Assembly (NCBI RefSeq): GCF_020554865.1
Contig: NZ_JAJCIC010000001.1
Location: forward strand, 124,001 to 188,000
Source: Lacrimispora sp. 210928-DFI.3.58
GTDB taxonomy: Bacteria; Bacillota; Clostridia; Lachnospirales; Lachnospiraceae
Direction: 5' to 3'
Length of the DNA stretch: 64,000 bases
Each line of letters begins with the position of its first letter. Positions within the stretch are counted from its first letter, which is position 1. Made by a program: the position numbers and the translations under genes. Below the pieces are notes generated by a model, which had not been told where the DNA came from, ran no database searches, and worked only from the letters and a program-made list of their open reading frames with translations. Of the stretch, positions 8,827-18,308 are shown piece after piece.

Positions 8827-9441
8827 ATGGAAATGTCAGACAGCTTTCAGGGCTGGCATGTGGTACTTGCCTCCGGCTCTCCCAGAAGGAAGGAGCTGCT
8901 GGCTCAGATCGGGATACAGGCAGAGGTAAGGCCCAGCCGGATAGAAGAGGTTACAGAGGAGACAGAGCCGGACCTTCTGGTCATGGAGCTCTCCAGACAG
9001 AAGGCGGAGGACATCGCGGCAGGATGCGGACCAGGCAGCCTTGTGATCGGGGCTGATACCGTGGTGGCAGCAGAGGGGGAGATCCTGGGAAAGCCGGGCA
9101 CGCCGGAGAAAGCCTGCGGGATGATAAAAAGGCTTGCAGGACGCACCCACCAGGTATATACAGGAGTTACGGTCCTTCTCTGCCTGGAAAATGGCAGCTT
9201 CCACGGGGCTACATTTGCAGAGAAGACAGATGTCCATGTGTATCCCATGACCGAAGCAGAGATAAAGGAATATGCAGAGAGCGGGGAGCCCTTAGACAAG
9301 GCAGGAGGCTACGGCATACAGGGAAAATTTGCCGCTTACATTAAGGGGATTGACGGGGATTACTCAAATGTGGTAGGCTTGCCTTTAGGCAGGCTGTGCC
9401 AGGAGATCAAAGGACTTTTGGAGGAAGAGGAAAATGATTAA
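8827..9441 (+). CDS. maf: Maf-family nucleoside triphosphate pyrophosphatase
   Basis: A 204-residue protein that hydrolyses non-canonical or dTTP/UTP-type nucleotides and limits septum formation when overproduced (family knowledge). It has the N-terminal LASGSPRRKELL, IGADTVVAAEGEILGKP with the catalytic Asp, and EPLDKAGGYGIQG. The start at 8827 follows AAAGGAAGG. The longer in-frame start at 8701 is rejected because it lies in a dispersed repeat. It overlaps the next HAD gene by 8 bp, so the two are translationally coupled. Confidence 0.93.
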   Translation: MEMSDSFQGWHVVLASGSPRRKELLAQIGIQAEVRPSRIEEVTEETEPDLLVMELSRQKAEDIAAGCGPGSLVIGADTVVAAEGEILGKPGTPEKACGMIKRLAGRTHQVYTGVTVLLCLENGSFHGATFAEKTDVHVYPMTEAEIKEYAESGEPLDKAGGYGIQGKFAAYIKGIDGDYSNVVGLPLGRLCQEIKGLLEEEEND

Positions 9442-10219
9442 ACTGATCGTATCAGATGTGGATGGAACCATTGTTCCGGACGGCTCACCGGATATCAATC
9501 CTGAATATTTTGAGGTCATAAAAAAGCTGCGGGAAAAGGGCATCCAGTTCGCCATTGCCAGCGGCAGGCCGTGGGCCAGCGTGGAGACAGCATTTTACCC
9601 GGTAAAGGAAAAAATATTTTATATTGCAGACAATGGAGCCTATATCGGCTGCCATGGGCGGAGCCTCTACGAGTTTGCCATTGACCAGAAGCTGGTGAAA
9701 AAAGCGATCGATATGGGCCGCAGCCAAGGGGATCTGGAAATTGTATATGCAGCTGCTGACGGAGACTTCATTGATTCGAAAGATGATGCCCTTTACAAAT
9801 GGCTGACAGAGGGGTATAAGTTCCACGTTACAAGAGTGGAGGATATCACGAAGCTGGATGTGCCCTGTATCAAGCTTTCCTTCTACAAAAAAGAGAACAT
9901 CGAGGAAGCCACCAGAGGGATCTACGAGGAATTTAAGAATGATCTGAAAATCACCTGTGCAGGGGACATGTGGATGGACTGCATGGCTTTGGGGGTAAAT
10001 AAGGGAAATGCAGTGAAGATGATCCAGGAAAGCCTGGGGATCCTCCCTGAGGAGACCATGGCCTTTGGAGACCAGCTCAACGATATCGAGATGCTGGGAC
10101 AGGCCTACTACAGCTTTGCAGTGGCAAATGCAAGGGAGGAAGTGCGGAAAGCCGCCAGATTCCAGGCAGACAGCAATGGAAACAACGGGGTATTAAAGGT
10201 ATTGAAGCAGCTTCTGTGA
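9434..10219 (+). CDS. Cof-type HAD-IIB phosphatase
   Basis: A 261-residue haloacid-dehalogenase-type hydrolase. Motif I is VSDVDGT with nucleophile D8 and acid D10, motif II is the ASGRPW region, and motif IV is AFGDQLNDIEML. The large cap between about residues 85 and 185 fits the C2 (Cof) type, which acts on sugar phosphates or flavin-type phosphomonoesters. The precise substrate cannot be deduced. It starts inside the end of maf. Confidence 0.88.
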   Translation: MIKLIVSDVDGTIVPDGSPDINPEYFEVIKKLREKGIQFAIASGRPWASVETAFYPVKEKIFYIADNGAYIGCHGRSLYEFAIDQKLVKKAIDMGRSQGDLEIVYAAADGDFIDSKDDALYKWLTEGYKFHVTRVEDITKLDVPCIKLSFYKKENIEEATRGIYEEFKNDLKITCAGDMWMDCMALGVNKGNAVKMIQESLGILPEETMAFGDQLNDIEMLGQAYYSFAVANAREEVRKAARFQADSNGNNGVLKVLKQLL

Positions 10220-10232
10220 AAGGAGTTTTGGA

Positions 10233-11261
10233 TTGGATAGAAAACAGGTGAAGAGAGGGGATAAGAGAAAAGCGGGCGGGCGGTTCTCACGAAGGGCAGT
10301 TCGTATCGCAGCAGCCCTTCTGGGAACAGCCTGCCTGGTCATTACAGCCTGCAGCAAGACGGCAGTTTCCTCCCCAAAGACGAAGGCCAGGACAGCAGAA
10401 ACGGAGTATACCCAGGGACAGATCCGCCTGATTGCTGCTACAGAGCGCAACCGGTATCAGAATGTCTATTCCTCCAGGCTCTGGTCTGTGACAGCAGACG
10501 GAGCAGGCAATACCTTTGAGGAGAAATTAAAGGCACAGATGGGGCAGTTTCTGGTGGAGCTCACCACCATCAACCTGATGGCCGGGGAGCAGGGGATCGA
10601 GCTCACAGGACAGGAAAAGGACGGCATCAAAACCCTGGCCCAGGAATATTACCACAGTTTGACAGACGGGGACAAGGAATACATGGATGTGACCCAGGAT
10701 GAGGTCTACGACCTGTACTGCCGGTATTTCCTGGCGGATAAGCTGGTAGCGGAGCTCATAGAGGATAAGGACCTGGAAGTCAGCGATGCGGAGGCAAAGG
10801 TCATAGAGGTACAGCAGATGGCCTTTGATACCAGGGAGGAGGCGGAGGCTGTTTTGACGCAGCTTCAGGAGGAACCGGCAGTTTTTTCCTCCATTGCCTC
10901 CAAGCATTCAAAGGATGGACAGATCCTGTTCTCCCTGGAGTGGAAGGAGGATATGGACAGCCTGGAGCAGTGCGCATTTTCCCTGGAGCAGGATGAGATC
11001 AGCGGCATTGCGGAGCAGGATGGAAAATGTTACATCCAGAAATGCGTCAATGCCTACGATCAGGACGCCACTGCTGCCAGAAAAAGCAGCCTTGCCCAGG
11101 AAAAAAAGACCCAGGCCTTCCGCCGGATATATGAGCCATTTGCAGGGGAATACAGCGTAAAGCTGGCAGAGGATACCTGGAACGAGGTGGATTTCTCCCA
11201 GGGGGAGGGATGTACCTCGGATGATTTTTTTGAACTGTATCATAGTTATTTCAGCAAATAG
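10233..11261 (+). CDS. Lipoprotein with PpiC/parvulin-like domain
   Basis: A 342-residue protein with a TTG start 7 nt after AAAGGAG (10219-10225). A basic N terminus and hydrophobic stretch lead to the lipobox ITAC with the lipidated C40. The region about 195-290 (VQQMAFDTREEAEAVL, then FSSIASKHSKD) has the spacing of a parvulin-type peptidyl-prolyl isomerase, as in PrsA and SurA. It could be an extracytoplasmic foldase. The parvulin signature is weak, so enzymatic activity is uncertain. Confidence 0.7.
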   Translation: MDRKQVKRGDKRKAGGRFSRRAVRIAAALLGTACLVITACSKTAVSSPKTKARTAETEYTQGQIRLIAATERNRYQNVYSSRLWSVTADGAGNTFEEKLKAQMGQFLVELTTINLMAGEQGIELTGQEKDGIKTLAQEYYHSLTDGDKEYMDVTQDEVYDLYCRYFLADKLVAELIEDKDLEVSDAEAKVIEVQQMAFDTREEAEAVLTQLQEEPAVFSSIASKHSKDGQILFSLEWKEDMDSLEQCAFSLEQDEISGIAEQDGKCYIQKCVNAYDQDATAARKSSLAQEKKTQAFRRIYEPFAGEYSVKLAEDTWNEVDFSQGEGCTSDDFFELYHSYFSK

Positions 11262-11339
11262 AAGAGAGAAAACCGAATAGAAAACACATAAAATGTCAGG
11301 AAAAGGCCATCCTAATATCAGAATAAAAAGGAGGTCTTG

Positions 11340-12614
11340 ATGATGTTAAATGAATTAGAGATAGAAAGCGTCCAGGGGAGAGAGATCCTGGATTCCAGGG
11401 GCAATCCCACGGTGGAGGTGGAGGTATGCCTGGCAGGAGGAGCTGTGGGAAGGGCGGCAGTGCCTTCCGGGGCATCAACTGGGAAATTTGAGGCGGTGGA
11501 GCTGAGAGATGGGGGAAGCCGTTACAATGGACAGGGAGTCAGAAAGGCAGTAGAGCATGTAAATAGCATCCTTGCGGAAGCGGTCATGTTTGAAAGCGCC
11601 CTGGACCAGAGGTATATTGACGGGCTTCTTCGGGATGCAGACGGCACGGACAATAAGGGAAAGCTTGGAGCCAATGCGGTCTTAGGCGTGTCCATGGCAG
11701 TTGCGAGGGCAGCGGCCAATGGGCTCCACATGCCGCTGTACCGCTACCTGGGCGGGATCCATGCCTGCAGGCTGCCTGTTCCTATGATGAATATTTTAAA
11801 TGGCGGAAAGCATGCGGATAATACGGTGGACCTACAGGAATTTATGATCATGCCCTGTGAGGGCGGCAGCTTTTCAGAGAATCTAAGGATGTGCGCCGAG
11901 GTCTACCACACCCTGAAAAAGCTCCTGAAGGAGGACGGCTACAGCACGGGCGTGGGAGATGAGGGCGGCTTTGCACCGGATCTGAAGAATGCGGAGGAGG
12001 TTCTGTCCTACCTGGTAAGGGCTATGGAGAAAAATGGCCTGAAGCCGGGGACCGACATGAGGATCGCCATCGATGCAGCCTCCAGTGAACTGTATGATGA
12101 AGGAACGGGACAGTACCTGTTCCCCGGTGAGAGCAAAATGGCAGGAAGCCAGGTAACGCGCAGCGCACGTCAGATGGTGGATTACTATAAAAAGCTTGCG
12201 GATGAGTTCCCCATCTGCTCCATTGAGGACGGCCTTCATGAGGAGGACTGGGAGGGCTGGCAGATGCTCACACAGGAGCTGGGAGGAAGGATCCAGCTGG
12301 TGGGCGACGACCTCTTTGTCACCAATACAAAACGCCTTGCCAAAGGGATCGAACAGAAGGCGGGCAATGCCATTCTGGTAAAGGTCAACCAGATCGGAAC
12401 GCTGACAGAGAGCTTTGAGGCCATCGAGATGGCAAAGCGGGCCGGCTTTGGAACCATTATTTCCCACCGATCCGGTGAGACAGAGGATTCCATCATTGCA
12501 GATATTGCAGTTGCAGTGAATGCAGGCCAGATCAAAACAGGTGCGCCCTGCCGCTCAGACCGCGTGGCAAAATACAACCAGCTTTTGAGGATTGAGGAAA
12601 ATATCCGGAGGTAA
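11340..12614 (+). CDS. eno: Enolase
   Basis: A protein of about 424 residues that interconverts 2-phosphoglycerate and phosphoenolpyruvate in glycolysis. Motifs: [57 protein letters not shown] with the catalytic Lys, and [17 protein letters not shown] at 11327-11334 precedes two adjacent ATG codons (11340 and 11343), and either could be used. The length and all catalytic blocks are intact. It is not clustered with other glycolytic genes. Confidence 0.96.
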   Translation: MMLNELEIESVQGREILDSRGNPTVEVEVCLAGGAVGRAAVPSGASTGKFEAVELRDGGSRYNGQGVRKAVEHVNSILAEAVMFESALDQRYIDGLLRDADGTDNKGKLGANAVLGVSMAVARAAANGLHMPLYRYLGGIHACRLPVPMMNILNGGKHADNTVDLQEFMIMPCEGGSFSENLRMCAEVYHTLKKLLKEDGYSTGVGDEGGFAPDLKNAEEVLSYLVRAMEKNGLKPGTDMRIAIDAASSELYDEGTGQYLFPGESKMAGSQVTRSARQMVDYYKKLADEFPICSIEDGLHEEDWEGWQMLTQELGGRIQLVGDDLFVTNTKRLAKGIEQKAGNAILVKVNQIGTLTESFEAIEMAKRAGFGTIISHRSGETEDSIIADIAVAVNAGQIKTGAPCRSDRVAKYNQLLRIEENIRR

Positions 12615-12705
12615 CAGTCCAGGCGGCCGCCGGGAGGGCGGCTGGCGCTCCCGGCAGCCGACTCAACCTCTCGGAGCGTAAAATGCGGAAACGCAAGGGC
12701 AAGGC
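12615..12705 (+). repeat. Intergenic repeat family B, copy 1
   Basis: This is GC-rich DNA with CGCCGGGAGGGCGGCTGG and CTCCCGGCAGCCGA as loose inverted arms. It ends with ATGCGGAAACGCAAGG, a motif found again at about 47517 (copy 3) and in altered form at about 13840 (copy 2). Confidence 0.6.
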
Positions 12706-12788
12706 TCCTTGAATAATCTGCCAAAGTATTGTATGATGAAGAAAGATACTGCATGGCAGTAAAATGGATTGGCAAGGAGAGAGATCAT

Positions 12789-13733
12789 ATGAAAGAATTA
12801 TTATTTATGGAGCCTGTGTTCAAGGAAGCCATCTGGGGAGGAAGCAGGTTAAATGAAGTATACGGCTACACCATACCCAGCGACCACACAGGCGAGTGCT
12901 GGGCCATCAGCGCCCACAAAAGCGGAGACTGTAAGATCGCTTCCGGGACATTTGCAGGCCATACCTTAAGCTCTCTTTGGGAGGACCACAAGGAGCTGTT
13001 TGGGAGCACGTCATCCCAGAAGGTATTTCCGCTGCTGATCAAGATCATCGATGCCAAGAAGGACTTAAGCATCCAGGTCCATCCTGACAATGCATACGCC
13101 GCAGAGCATGAAAACGGCTCTCTGGGCAAGACAGAGTGCTGGTATGTGCTGGACTGCGATGAGGATGCCACCATTGTCATCGGACACAATGCGAAGGACA
13201 AGGAAGAACTGCGGGAAATGATAGAGGGAAAGCGCTGGAGCGAATTTATCCGTCAGATTCCGGTGAAAAAGGGCGACTTTTTCCAGATCAATCCCGGCTG
13301 CGTCCACGCGATCAAGGGAGGCACCCTGATCCTGGAGACACAGCAGAGCAGTGATATTACATACCGCGTGTATGATTACGACCGGTTATCAGACGGCAAG
13401 CCCAGGCAGCTCCATATCAAACAGAGTCTGGACGTGATCGAAGCGCCTTATAAGGTCCGTGAGGGAGATAAGCCCTATGTGGAGGCGGACAATGAGCACG
13501 GCAAAAAGCAGCATCTTGTGACCTGCGATTACTACACCTGCGGGAAGGTGGATGTGAAGGACTGCTGGGAGGAGGATTTTGGCAGTGATTTTGCCAATGT
13601 GAGCATTCTGGAGGGCCACGGAACCGTGAACGGCATCCCGGTGTCAAAGGGCCAGCATTTTATCGTACCGGCAGATTACGGCTGCTGCCGATTCGAGGGG
13701 GAGCTTTCCTTTATTTGGTCTCAGGCCAGGTAA
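12789..13733 (+). CDS. manA: Mannose-6-phosphate isomerase, class I
   Basis: A 314-residue zinc enzyme that interconverts mannose-6-phosphate and fructose-6-phosphate. Metal-ligand motifs: QVHPDNAYA, GKTECWYVLD and NPGCVHAI. The start at 12789 (MKELLFMEPVF) follows AAGGAGAGAG. An in-frame ATG at 12729 is poorly placed and is rejected. A short C-terminal beta domain is present, as in the Bacillus-type enzymes. Confidence 0.93.
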   Translation: MKELLFMEPVFKEAIWGGSRLNEVYGYTIPSDHTGECWAISAHKSGDCKIASGTFAGHTLSSLWEDHKELFGSTSSQKVFPLLIKIIDAKKDLSIQVHPDNAYAAEHENGSLGKTECWYVLDCDEDATIVIGHNAKDKEELREMIEGKRWSEFIRQIPVKKGDFFQINPGCVHAIKGGTLILETQQSSDITYRVYDYDRLSDGKPRQLHIKQSLDVIEAPYKVREGDKPYVEADNEHGKKQHLVTCDYYTCGKVDVKDCWEEDFGSDFANVSILEGHGTVNGIPVSKGQHFIVPADYGCCRFEGELSFIWSQAR

Positions 13734-13751
13734 AAGCCTGCGCTTTTGCAT

Positions 13752-13884
13752 TTGTGCTGTGGCAGCCGGGAGGAAGGCTGGAGCTTCTTATGTCCGAAAC
13801 CGGAGCATCTGGACATCCTCCTGGCAGCCAAGGTGCAGAATGCGGAGATCCAAGAGGGACAAATGCGGAGATTCAAGAGGGAAA
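13752..13884 (+). repeat. Intergenic repeat family B, copy 2, with a 23-bp tandem duplication
   Basis: Imperfect 14-bp arms (GGCAGCCGGGAGGA at 13758 and TCCTCCTGGCAGCC at about 13816) enclose about 45 nt. Two near-identical AATGCGGAGATyCAAGAGGG units then follow with a 23-bp period (13839 and 13862). It lies between manA and the secG promoter. Confidence 0.65.
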
Positions 13885-13890
13885 AAGGCC

Positions 13891-13919
13891 TTGTAATTTG
13901 GGACATAATATGGTATAGT
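13891..13919 (+). promoter_or_regulatory. Promoter of secG-rnr-smpB
   Basis: TTGTAA (13891-13896), exactly 17 bp, then TATAGT (13914-13919). The start codon of secG is about 43 bp downstream. Confidence 0.65.
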
Positions 13920-13961
13920 AACTGTGTTTGACTATTTAAGAAAGTGGAGAGGTGCGGGCGA

Positions 13962-14213
13962 ATGTCAGTTATACAGGTTATTTTATCAATCATATATGTA
14001 CTCCTCGGTGTTGCAATTTCCGTGGTGATCCTGATGCAGGAGGGCAAGTCCAATGGTCTGGGCAGCGCTATCGGCGGCATGGCAGACAGCTACTGGAGCA
14101 AGAACAAGGGCCGTTCCATGGAAGGTGCCTTAGAGCATTTTACAAGATATGGAGCCATTATTTTCATGGTTATTACCCTTATCCTGAATATTCTGTTAAA
14201 GGTCCAGGGATAA
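13962..14213 (+). CDS. secG: Preprotein translocase subunit SecG
   Basis: An 83-residue protein with two transmembrane helices (about 3-24 and 58-78) joined by a loop with the family pattern LMQEGKSNGLGSAIGG. SecG assists SecYE during protein export. The ATG at 13962 follows GAGAGGTG by about 9 nt, and the GTG at 13944 is rejected. The order secG-rnr-smpB is a well-known Firmicutes arrangement. Confidence 0.93.
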   Translation: MSVIQVILSIIYVLLGVAISVVILMQEGKSNGLGSAIGGMADSYWSKNKGRSMEGALEHFTRYGAIIFMVITLILNILLKVQG

Positions 14214-14236
14214 TAGAGACAAAGGAACAGACGAAG

Positions 14237-14273
14237 ACACCCTTGTATTCATATATAAGGGTGTTTTATTTTT
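14237..14273 (+). terminator. Terminator between secG and rnr
   Basis: ACACCCTT (14237-14244) pairs with AAGGGTGT (14257-14264) with further AT pairing toward the loop, followed by TTTATTTTT. It should reduce read-through from secG into rnr. Confidence 0.75.
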
Positions 14274-14286
14274 AGAAAGAGGTTAT

Positions 14287-16563
14287 ATGGAAAAAGAAGA
14301 ATTTGAACGCCGCAGCAGGGTGCTTTTAGAGCTCTTAAACGACAAGGCCTATGTGCCCATGAAGGCGAAGGAGATCGCCATCCTGTTAGATATCCCAAAG
14401 TCCCAGAGAGGAGAGCTGACAGAGGTTCTGGATGCTCTGGTGGCAGAGGGCAAGGCTGGGATCTCAAAAAAGGGAAAATATGGAAAGCCAGAGGCATTTT
14501 CTGTCAACGGCATCTTTTCCGGCCATCCAAAGGGCTTTGGCTTTGTGACAGTGGAGGGCATGGAACAGGATGTGTTCATACCGGAGGACAAGACAGGAGC
14601 GGCCCTTCACGGGGACCGTGTACAGATCGTAGTGGAATCCGAGAGCCGGGATAAGCGCAGGGCTGAGGGCGCTGTGATACGCGTGCTGGAGCATGCCAAT
14701 AAGGAAGTGGTGGGATATTACCAGAAAAACAAGAGCTTTGGCTTTGTGATCCCCGATAATCAGAAGATCGCGAAGGATATCTTTATTCCCCAGGGCTGCG
14801 ATATGGGCGCTGTGACAGGGCATAAGGTGGTGGTCCTGATCAAGGATTTCGGCGGAAATGGACGCAAGCCGGAGGGTGTAGTAAAGGAGATCCTGGGCCA
14901 TGTAAGTGATCCTGGCACAGATATCCTCTCCATTGTACGGGCATATGGCTTGCCGGAGGCATTTCCGGAGGAGGTGATGGAGCAGATCGAAGGGATCGGA
15001 GACTGTGTGGAGGTTCCGGGAGAGTGGCATCCCATAGGGAACGTGTCTGCGGGCGGGGAAGCCCTGTCCCGGCAGTCCTGTGATCCCTGCTATGGCTTGG
15101 ACGACCTGCCTGCCCCCTCTGAGTGGACAGGGGACCTGGCAGGCAGGCTGGATCTGAGGGTACTCCAGACAGTTACCATTGACGGAGAGGATGCAAAGGA
15201 TCTGGATGATGCTGTGACCATAGGCAGGAACAGCCGCGGCAATGTGATCCTGGGGGTTCACATTGCCGATGTGAGCCATTATGTGAGGGAGGGAAGCCCT
15301 CTGGATAAGGAGGCCGTCAGACGGGGAACAAGCGTGTATCTGGTAGACCGGGTGATCCCCATGCTGCCCCACAAGCTGTCCAATGGGATCTGCTCCCTGA
15401 ATGCAGGTACAGACCGCCTGGCCCTAAGCTGCATCATGGAGGTGGAGGAGGACGGAACAGTGGCGGACCACCGGATCTGCGAGTCTGTCATCCATGTGGA
15501 CCGCCGCATGACCTATACAGCGGTAAATGCGATTCTCACAGAGGAAAATGGGGAGACAGCGGCAGAGTATAAGGAGTTTGTCCCCATGTTCCTTGCCATG
15601 AAGGAGCTGGCAGACCGGCTGCGGGCGAAAAGGAGAAAGCGGGGGGCCATTGATTTTGACTTCCCGGAGAGTAAGATCCTCTTAGATCCCCAGGGAAAGC
15701 CCCTGGAGATCAAGCCCTATGAGAGGAATGCCGCCACAAGGATCATAGAGGATTTCATGCTGCTGGCAAATGAGACAGTGGCGGAGGATTATTACTGGCA
15801 GTCAGTGCCCTTCCTGTACCGAACCCATGACAACCCGGACCCGGAAAAGATCAAGCAGCTGGGTATTTTCATCAACAACTTTGGATATTTCATCCGTATG
15901 CAGCAGGGGGAGATCCATCCAAAGGAGCTTCAGAAGCTGTTAGATAAGATCGAGGGCACGCCGGAGGAGGCGCTTCTCTCCCGTCTGACCCTGCGGTCCA
16001 TGAAGCAGGCAAAATACACGACCCTGTGCTCCGGGCATTTTGGACTGGCGACCCAGTATTATACCCATTTCACCTCCCCCATCAGGCGCTATCCTGATCT
16101 GCAGATCCACCGGATCATAAAGGAAGGATTGCGGGGAGGCTTGGGAGAGAGGCGTACGGCCCACTATGAGCGTCTTTTGCCGCAGATCGCAGTCCAGTCC
16201 TCTGCCTTAGAGCGCAGAGCGGACGAGGCGGAGCGGGAGACGGACAAGCTGAAAAAATGTGAATATATGTCCCGGTATATCGGGCAGGAATTTGACGGTG
16301 TTATTTCCGGCGTGACGAACTGGGGCTTCTATGTGGAGCTGCCAAATACGGTAGAGGGCTTAGTGAGGCTCAGTGAGCTCCACGATGACTACTATCTATT
16401 TGACGAGCAGCGCTATGAGCTGACAGGCGAGATGACAAAGAAGACCTACAAGCTGGGACAGCCTGTGCGGGTACAGGTGGCAGGTACGGACCGCCTGCTG
16501 CGCACTGTGGATTTTATCCTGGCCCGCCAGTGGGCGAGAGAGGACAGGGACGAGGAGGAGTAG
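14287..16563 (+). CDS. rnr: Ribonuclease R
   Basis: A 758-residue processive 3'-5' exoribonuclease. The order of domains is an N-terminal winged helix (about 1-60), two cold-shock OB folds ([10 protein letters not shown] and [10 protein letters not shown]), the RNB catalytic core with [14 protein letters not shown] supplying the metal-binding Asp residues and [12 protein letters not shown] near its end, and a C-terminal S1 domain ([18 protein letters not shown]). The length matches the clostridial enzyme. RNase R works with SmpB-tmRNA in trans-translation, and smpB follows immediately. Confidence 0.96.
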   Translation: MEKEEFERRSRVLLELLNDKAYVPMKAKEIAILLDIPKSQRGELTEVLDALVAEGKAGISKKGKYGKPEAFSVNGIFSGHPKGFGFVTVEGMEQDVFIPEDKTGAALHGDRVQIVVESESRDKRRAEGAVIRVLEHANKEVVGYYQKNKSFGFVIPDNQKIAKDIFIPQGCDMGAVTGHKVVVLIKDFGGNGRKPEGVVKEILGHVSDPGTDILSIVRAYGLPEAFPEEVMEQIEGIGDCVEVPGEWHPIGNVSAGGEALSRQSCDPCYGLDDLPAPSEWTGDLAGRLDLRVLQTVTIDGEDAKDLDDAVTIGRNSRGNVILGVHIADVSHYVREGSPLDKEAVRRGTSVYLVDRVIPMLPHKLSNGICSLNAGTDRLALSCIMEVEEDGTVADHRICESVIHVDRRMTYTAVNAILTEENGETAAEYKEFVPMFLAMKELADRLRAKRRKRGAIDFDFPESKILLDPQGKPLEIKPYERNAATRIIEDFMLLANETVAEDYYWQSVPFLYRTHDNPDPEKIKQLGIFINNFGYFIRMQQGEIHPKELQKLLDKIEGTPEEALLSRLTLRSMKQAKYTTLCSGHFGLATQYYTHFTSPIRRYPDLQIHRIIKEGLRGGLGERRTAHYERLLPQIAVQSSALERRADEAERETDKLKKCEYMSRYIGQEFDGVISGVTNWGFYVELPNTVEGLVRLSELHDDYYLFDEQRYELTGEMTKKTYKLGQPVRVQVAGTDRLLRTVDFILARQWAREDRDEEE

Positions 16564-16567
16564 AGTG

Positions 16568-17035
16568 ATGGGGAAGGAAAGTATCAAATTAGTCGCCAAC
16601 AATAAGAAGGCATATCACGAATATTTTATTGAAGACAAGTATGAGGCTGGCATTGAACTCTTTGGCACAGAGGTGAAATCCATACGTATGGGAAAATGCA
16701 GCGTAAAGGAAGCCTTTGTAAAGATCGAAAAGGGTGAGGTATTTGTGTACGGAATGCACATAAGCCCTTATGAGAAGGGAAACATATTCAACAAGGATCC
16801 CTTAAGAGTCCGCCGCCTCCTGCTCCACAAGAGCGAGATCATGAAGCTGAACGGAAAGATCGCAGAAAAGGGCCTTACCCTGGTGCCTCTCCAGGTGTAT
16901 TTTAAGGGAAGCCTGGTAAAGGTGGAGATCGGGCTGGCACGAGGCAAAAAGCTCTATGACAAGAGGGCGGATATTGCGAAGAAGGACCAGAGGCGGGAGC
17001 TGGAGAAGGAGTTTAAGGTGAAAAATCTGTATTAA
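16568..17035 (+). CDS. smpB: SsrA-binding protein SmpB
   Basis: A 155-residue tmRNA-binding protein needed for ribosome rescue. Family blocks: [42 protein letters not shown] and [10 protein letters not shown], with a basic C-terminal tail. The start at 16568 lies 6 nt after GGAGGAG at the end of rnr. A GTG one codon earlier in phase (16565) is possible. The tmRNA gene itself was not found downstream. Confidence 0.96.
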   Translation: MGKESIKLVANNKKAYHEYFIEDKYEAGIELFGTEVKSIRMGKCSVKEAFVKIEKGEVFVYGMHISPYEKGNIFNKDPLRVRRLLLHKSEIMKLNGKIAEKGLTLVPLQVYFKGSLVKVEIGLARGKKLYDKRADIAKKDQRRELEKEFKVKNLY

Positions 17036-17426
17036 TGAGCAGTGTTTTTTCCTTTATTTCCTAAACAGGGCGTTGGAAAGAATCGTATTGATAGAAAAAT
17101 AGTTATCTTTGTCTGAACATGTAACATTTTTAATTGTGAATATCCGCCAGGGTCAAACCATACCCTGGCGATATCATTTTTATAACCTCAACAAATGTGG
17201 AGACTGTGTATCGGCTTTTAAGCCCCCAGTAAACCAAGCATTGAAAAATAAACCTTGGTAACCATAGCAGAATCCTGATCATACAACAACAGGCCGATAG
17301 CCGGAGGCATTTTATGATATGAAGAGAGAAGACACAGAACAATATCTTTTTTGTGCCATGTCCATAGGCGAACATTTTTCAGGTAATATGGGATCATTTC
17401 CGGAAAGGACAGAAAGGAGGTAACAC
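17036..17426. other. 391-bp intergenic region without a recognisable gene
   Basis: Besides the terminator at 17145-17181 and the AAAGGAGG ribosome binding site just before 17427, nothing is supported. It was checked for tmRNA because smpB is adjacent. The expected GG...TTCGAC start, an ANDENYA-like tag frame and a tRNA-like acceptor end with CCA were not seen. Confidence 0.6.
17145..17181 (+). terminator. Terminator downstream of smpB
   Basis: CGCCAGGGT (17145-17153) pairs perfectly with ACCCTGGCG (17162-17170) across 8 nt, then ATATCATTTTTAT. It lies about 110 bp after smpB. Confidence 0.7.
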
Positions 17427-18200
17427 ATGAGGGAGCGAATTGCTGAGTGCATCAATATATTGGGTGGATTCTGCGGAAAAAGGGATGTTCCGTCTTTGCG
17501 AAGTGAGGAATTAAGGAAGCGTTACGGAATAGAGCAGGCAGATGTGATGGTCCTCTTTGGAGGAAGCATCCTGTGCGGCGGCGATGTCCTTGCAGAGGCA
17601 ATGAAGCAGCATATTGCGAAAACCTATATCATTGTGGGAGGAGCCGGGCATACAACAGAGACTCTGAGGGAGAAGATGCATGCAGAATTTCCGAAGATCG
17701 AGACAGCCGGATTGCCGGAGGCCGACATATTTGAGGCCTATTTGGAATACCGCTATGGGCTTCATGCTGACCTTTTGGAGCGCAGCTCCACAAACTGTGG
17801 AAATAATATCACATATCTGCTGGATCTGATGAGGAAACATAAGATACCCTGCAGGTCCATCATTCTCACGCAGGATGCCTCCATGCAGCACAGAATGGAG
17901 GCCGGACTGCGCAAATATGCCTCGGATGTGCAGGTCATTAATTTTGCTGCCTACCAGGCAAAGGTGACCACAAAGGATTCGGAGCTCATATATGAGAAAG
18001 AAATATGGGGAATGTGGGATATGGACAGATATCTCTCCCTGCTCATGGGTGAGATCCCGCGCCTGGCAGACAGCCCGGAGGGATATGGGCCCAAAGGAAA
18101 AGCATACATTGCCCATGTGGACATTCCGGAGGAGGTTGAAGAGGCATTTTCAGAGCTTGAACGGGAATATCCGGGGATGGTACGGAAGGCAGTGTTTTAA
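17427..18200 (+). CDS. YdcF-like (DUF218) protein
   Basis: A 257-residue protein with AAAGGAGG 8 nt before the ATG. The Rossmann-like DUF218 signature is visible: ADVMVLFGGSIL, IIVGGAGHT, ERSSTNCGNNI and SIILTQDASMQHR. The family contains envelope proteins (SanA, YdcF) of uncertain biochemistry. No signal peptide or membrane segment is present, so this member should be cytoplasmic. Confidence 0.8.
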   Translation: MRERIAECINILGGFCGKRDVPSLRSEELRKRYGIEQADVMVLFGGSILCGGDVLAEAMKQHIAKTYIIVGGAGHTTETLREKMHAEFPKIETAGLPEADIFEAYLEYRYGLHADLLERSSTNCGNNITYLLDLMRKHKIPCRSIILTQDASMQHRMEAGLRKYASDVQVINFAAYQAKVTTKDSELIYEKEIWGMWDMDRYLSLLMGEIPRLADSPEGYGPKGKAYIAHVDIPEEVEEAFSELEREYPGMVRKAVF

Positions 18201-18308
18201 ATGATAATTTATTTTTTAAAAATTAACATTCTGTTTACGCATTTTTCCTCAATAAATGGTAAAATAGTAAAGTTATACTAGAGTAGGAATGCTAAGGAGA
18301 AGAGAAAC

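Noticed and set aside
13839..13884. Short direct repeats as a CRISPR remnant
   Set aside because: There are only two units, of 20-21 bp with a 23-bp period and almost no spacer. They are better explained as a tandem duplication inside repeat family B, and no cas genes are present.
14464..15372. Minus-strand frame opposite rnr
   Set aside because: It is a shadow of the RNase R gene, with no start site and no conserved motifs.
17036..17426. Possible tmRNA (ssrA) downstream of smpB
   Set aside because: The region is the right size and place, but no GGG...TTCGAC start, tag-peptide frame or tRNA-like 3' end with CCA was visible. Only a terminator and a ribosome binding site are supported.
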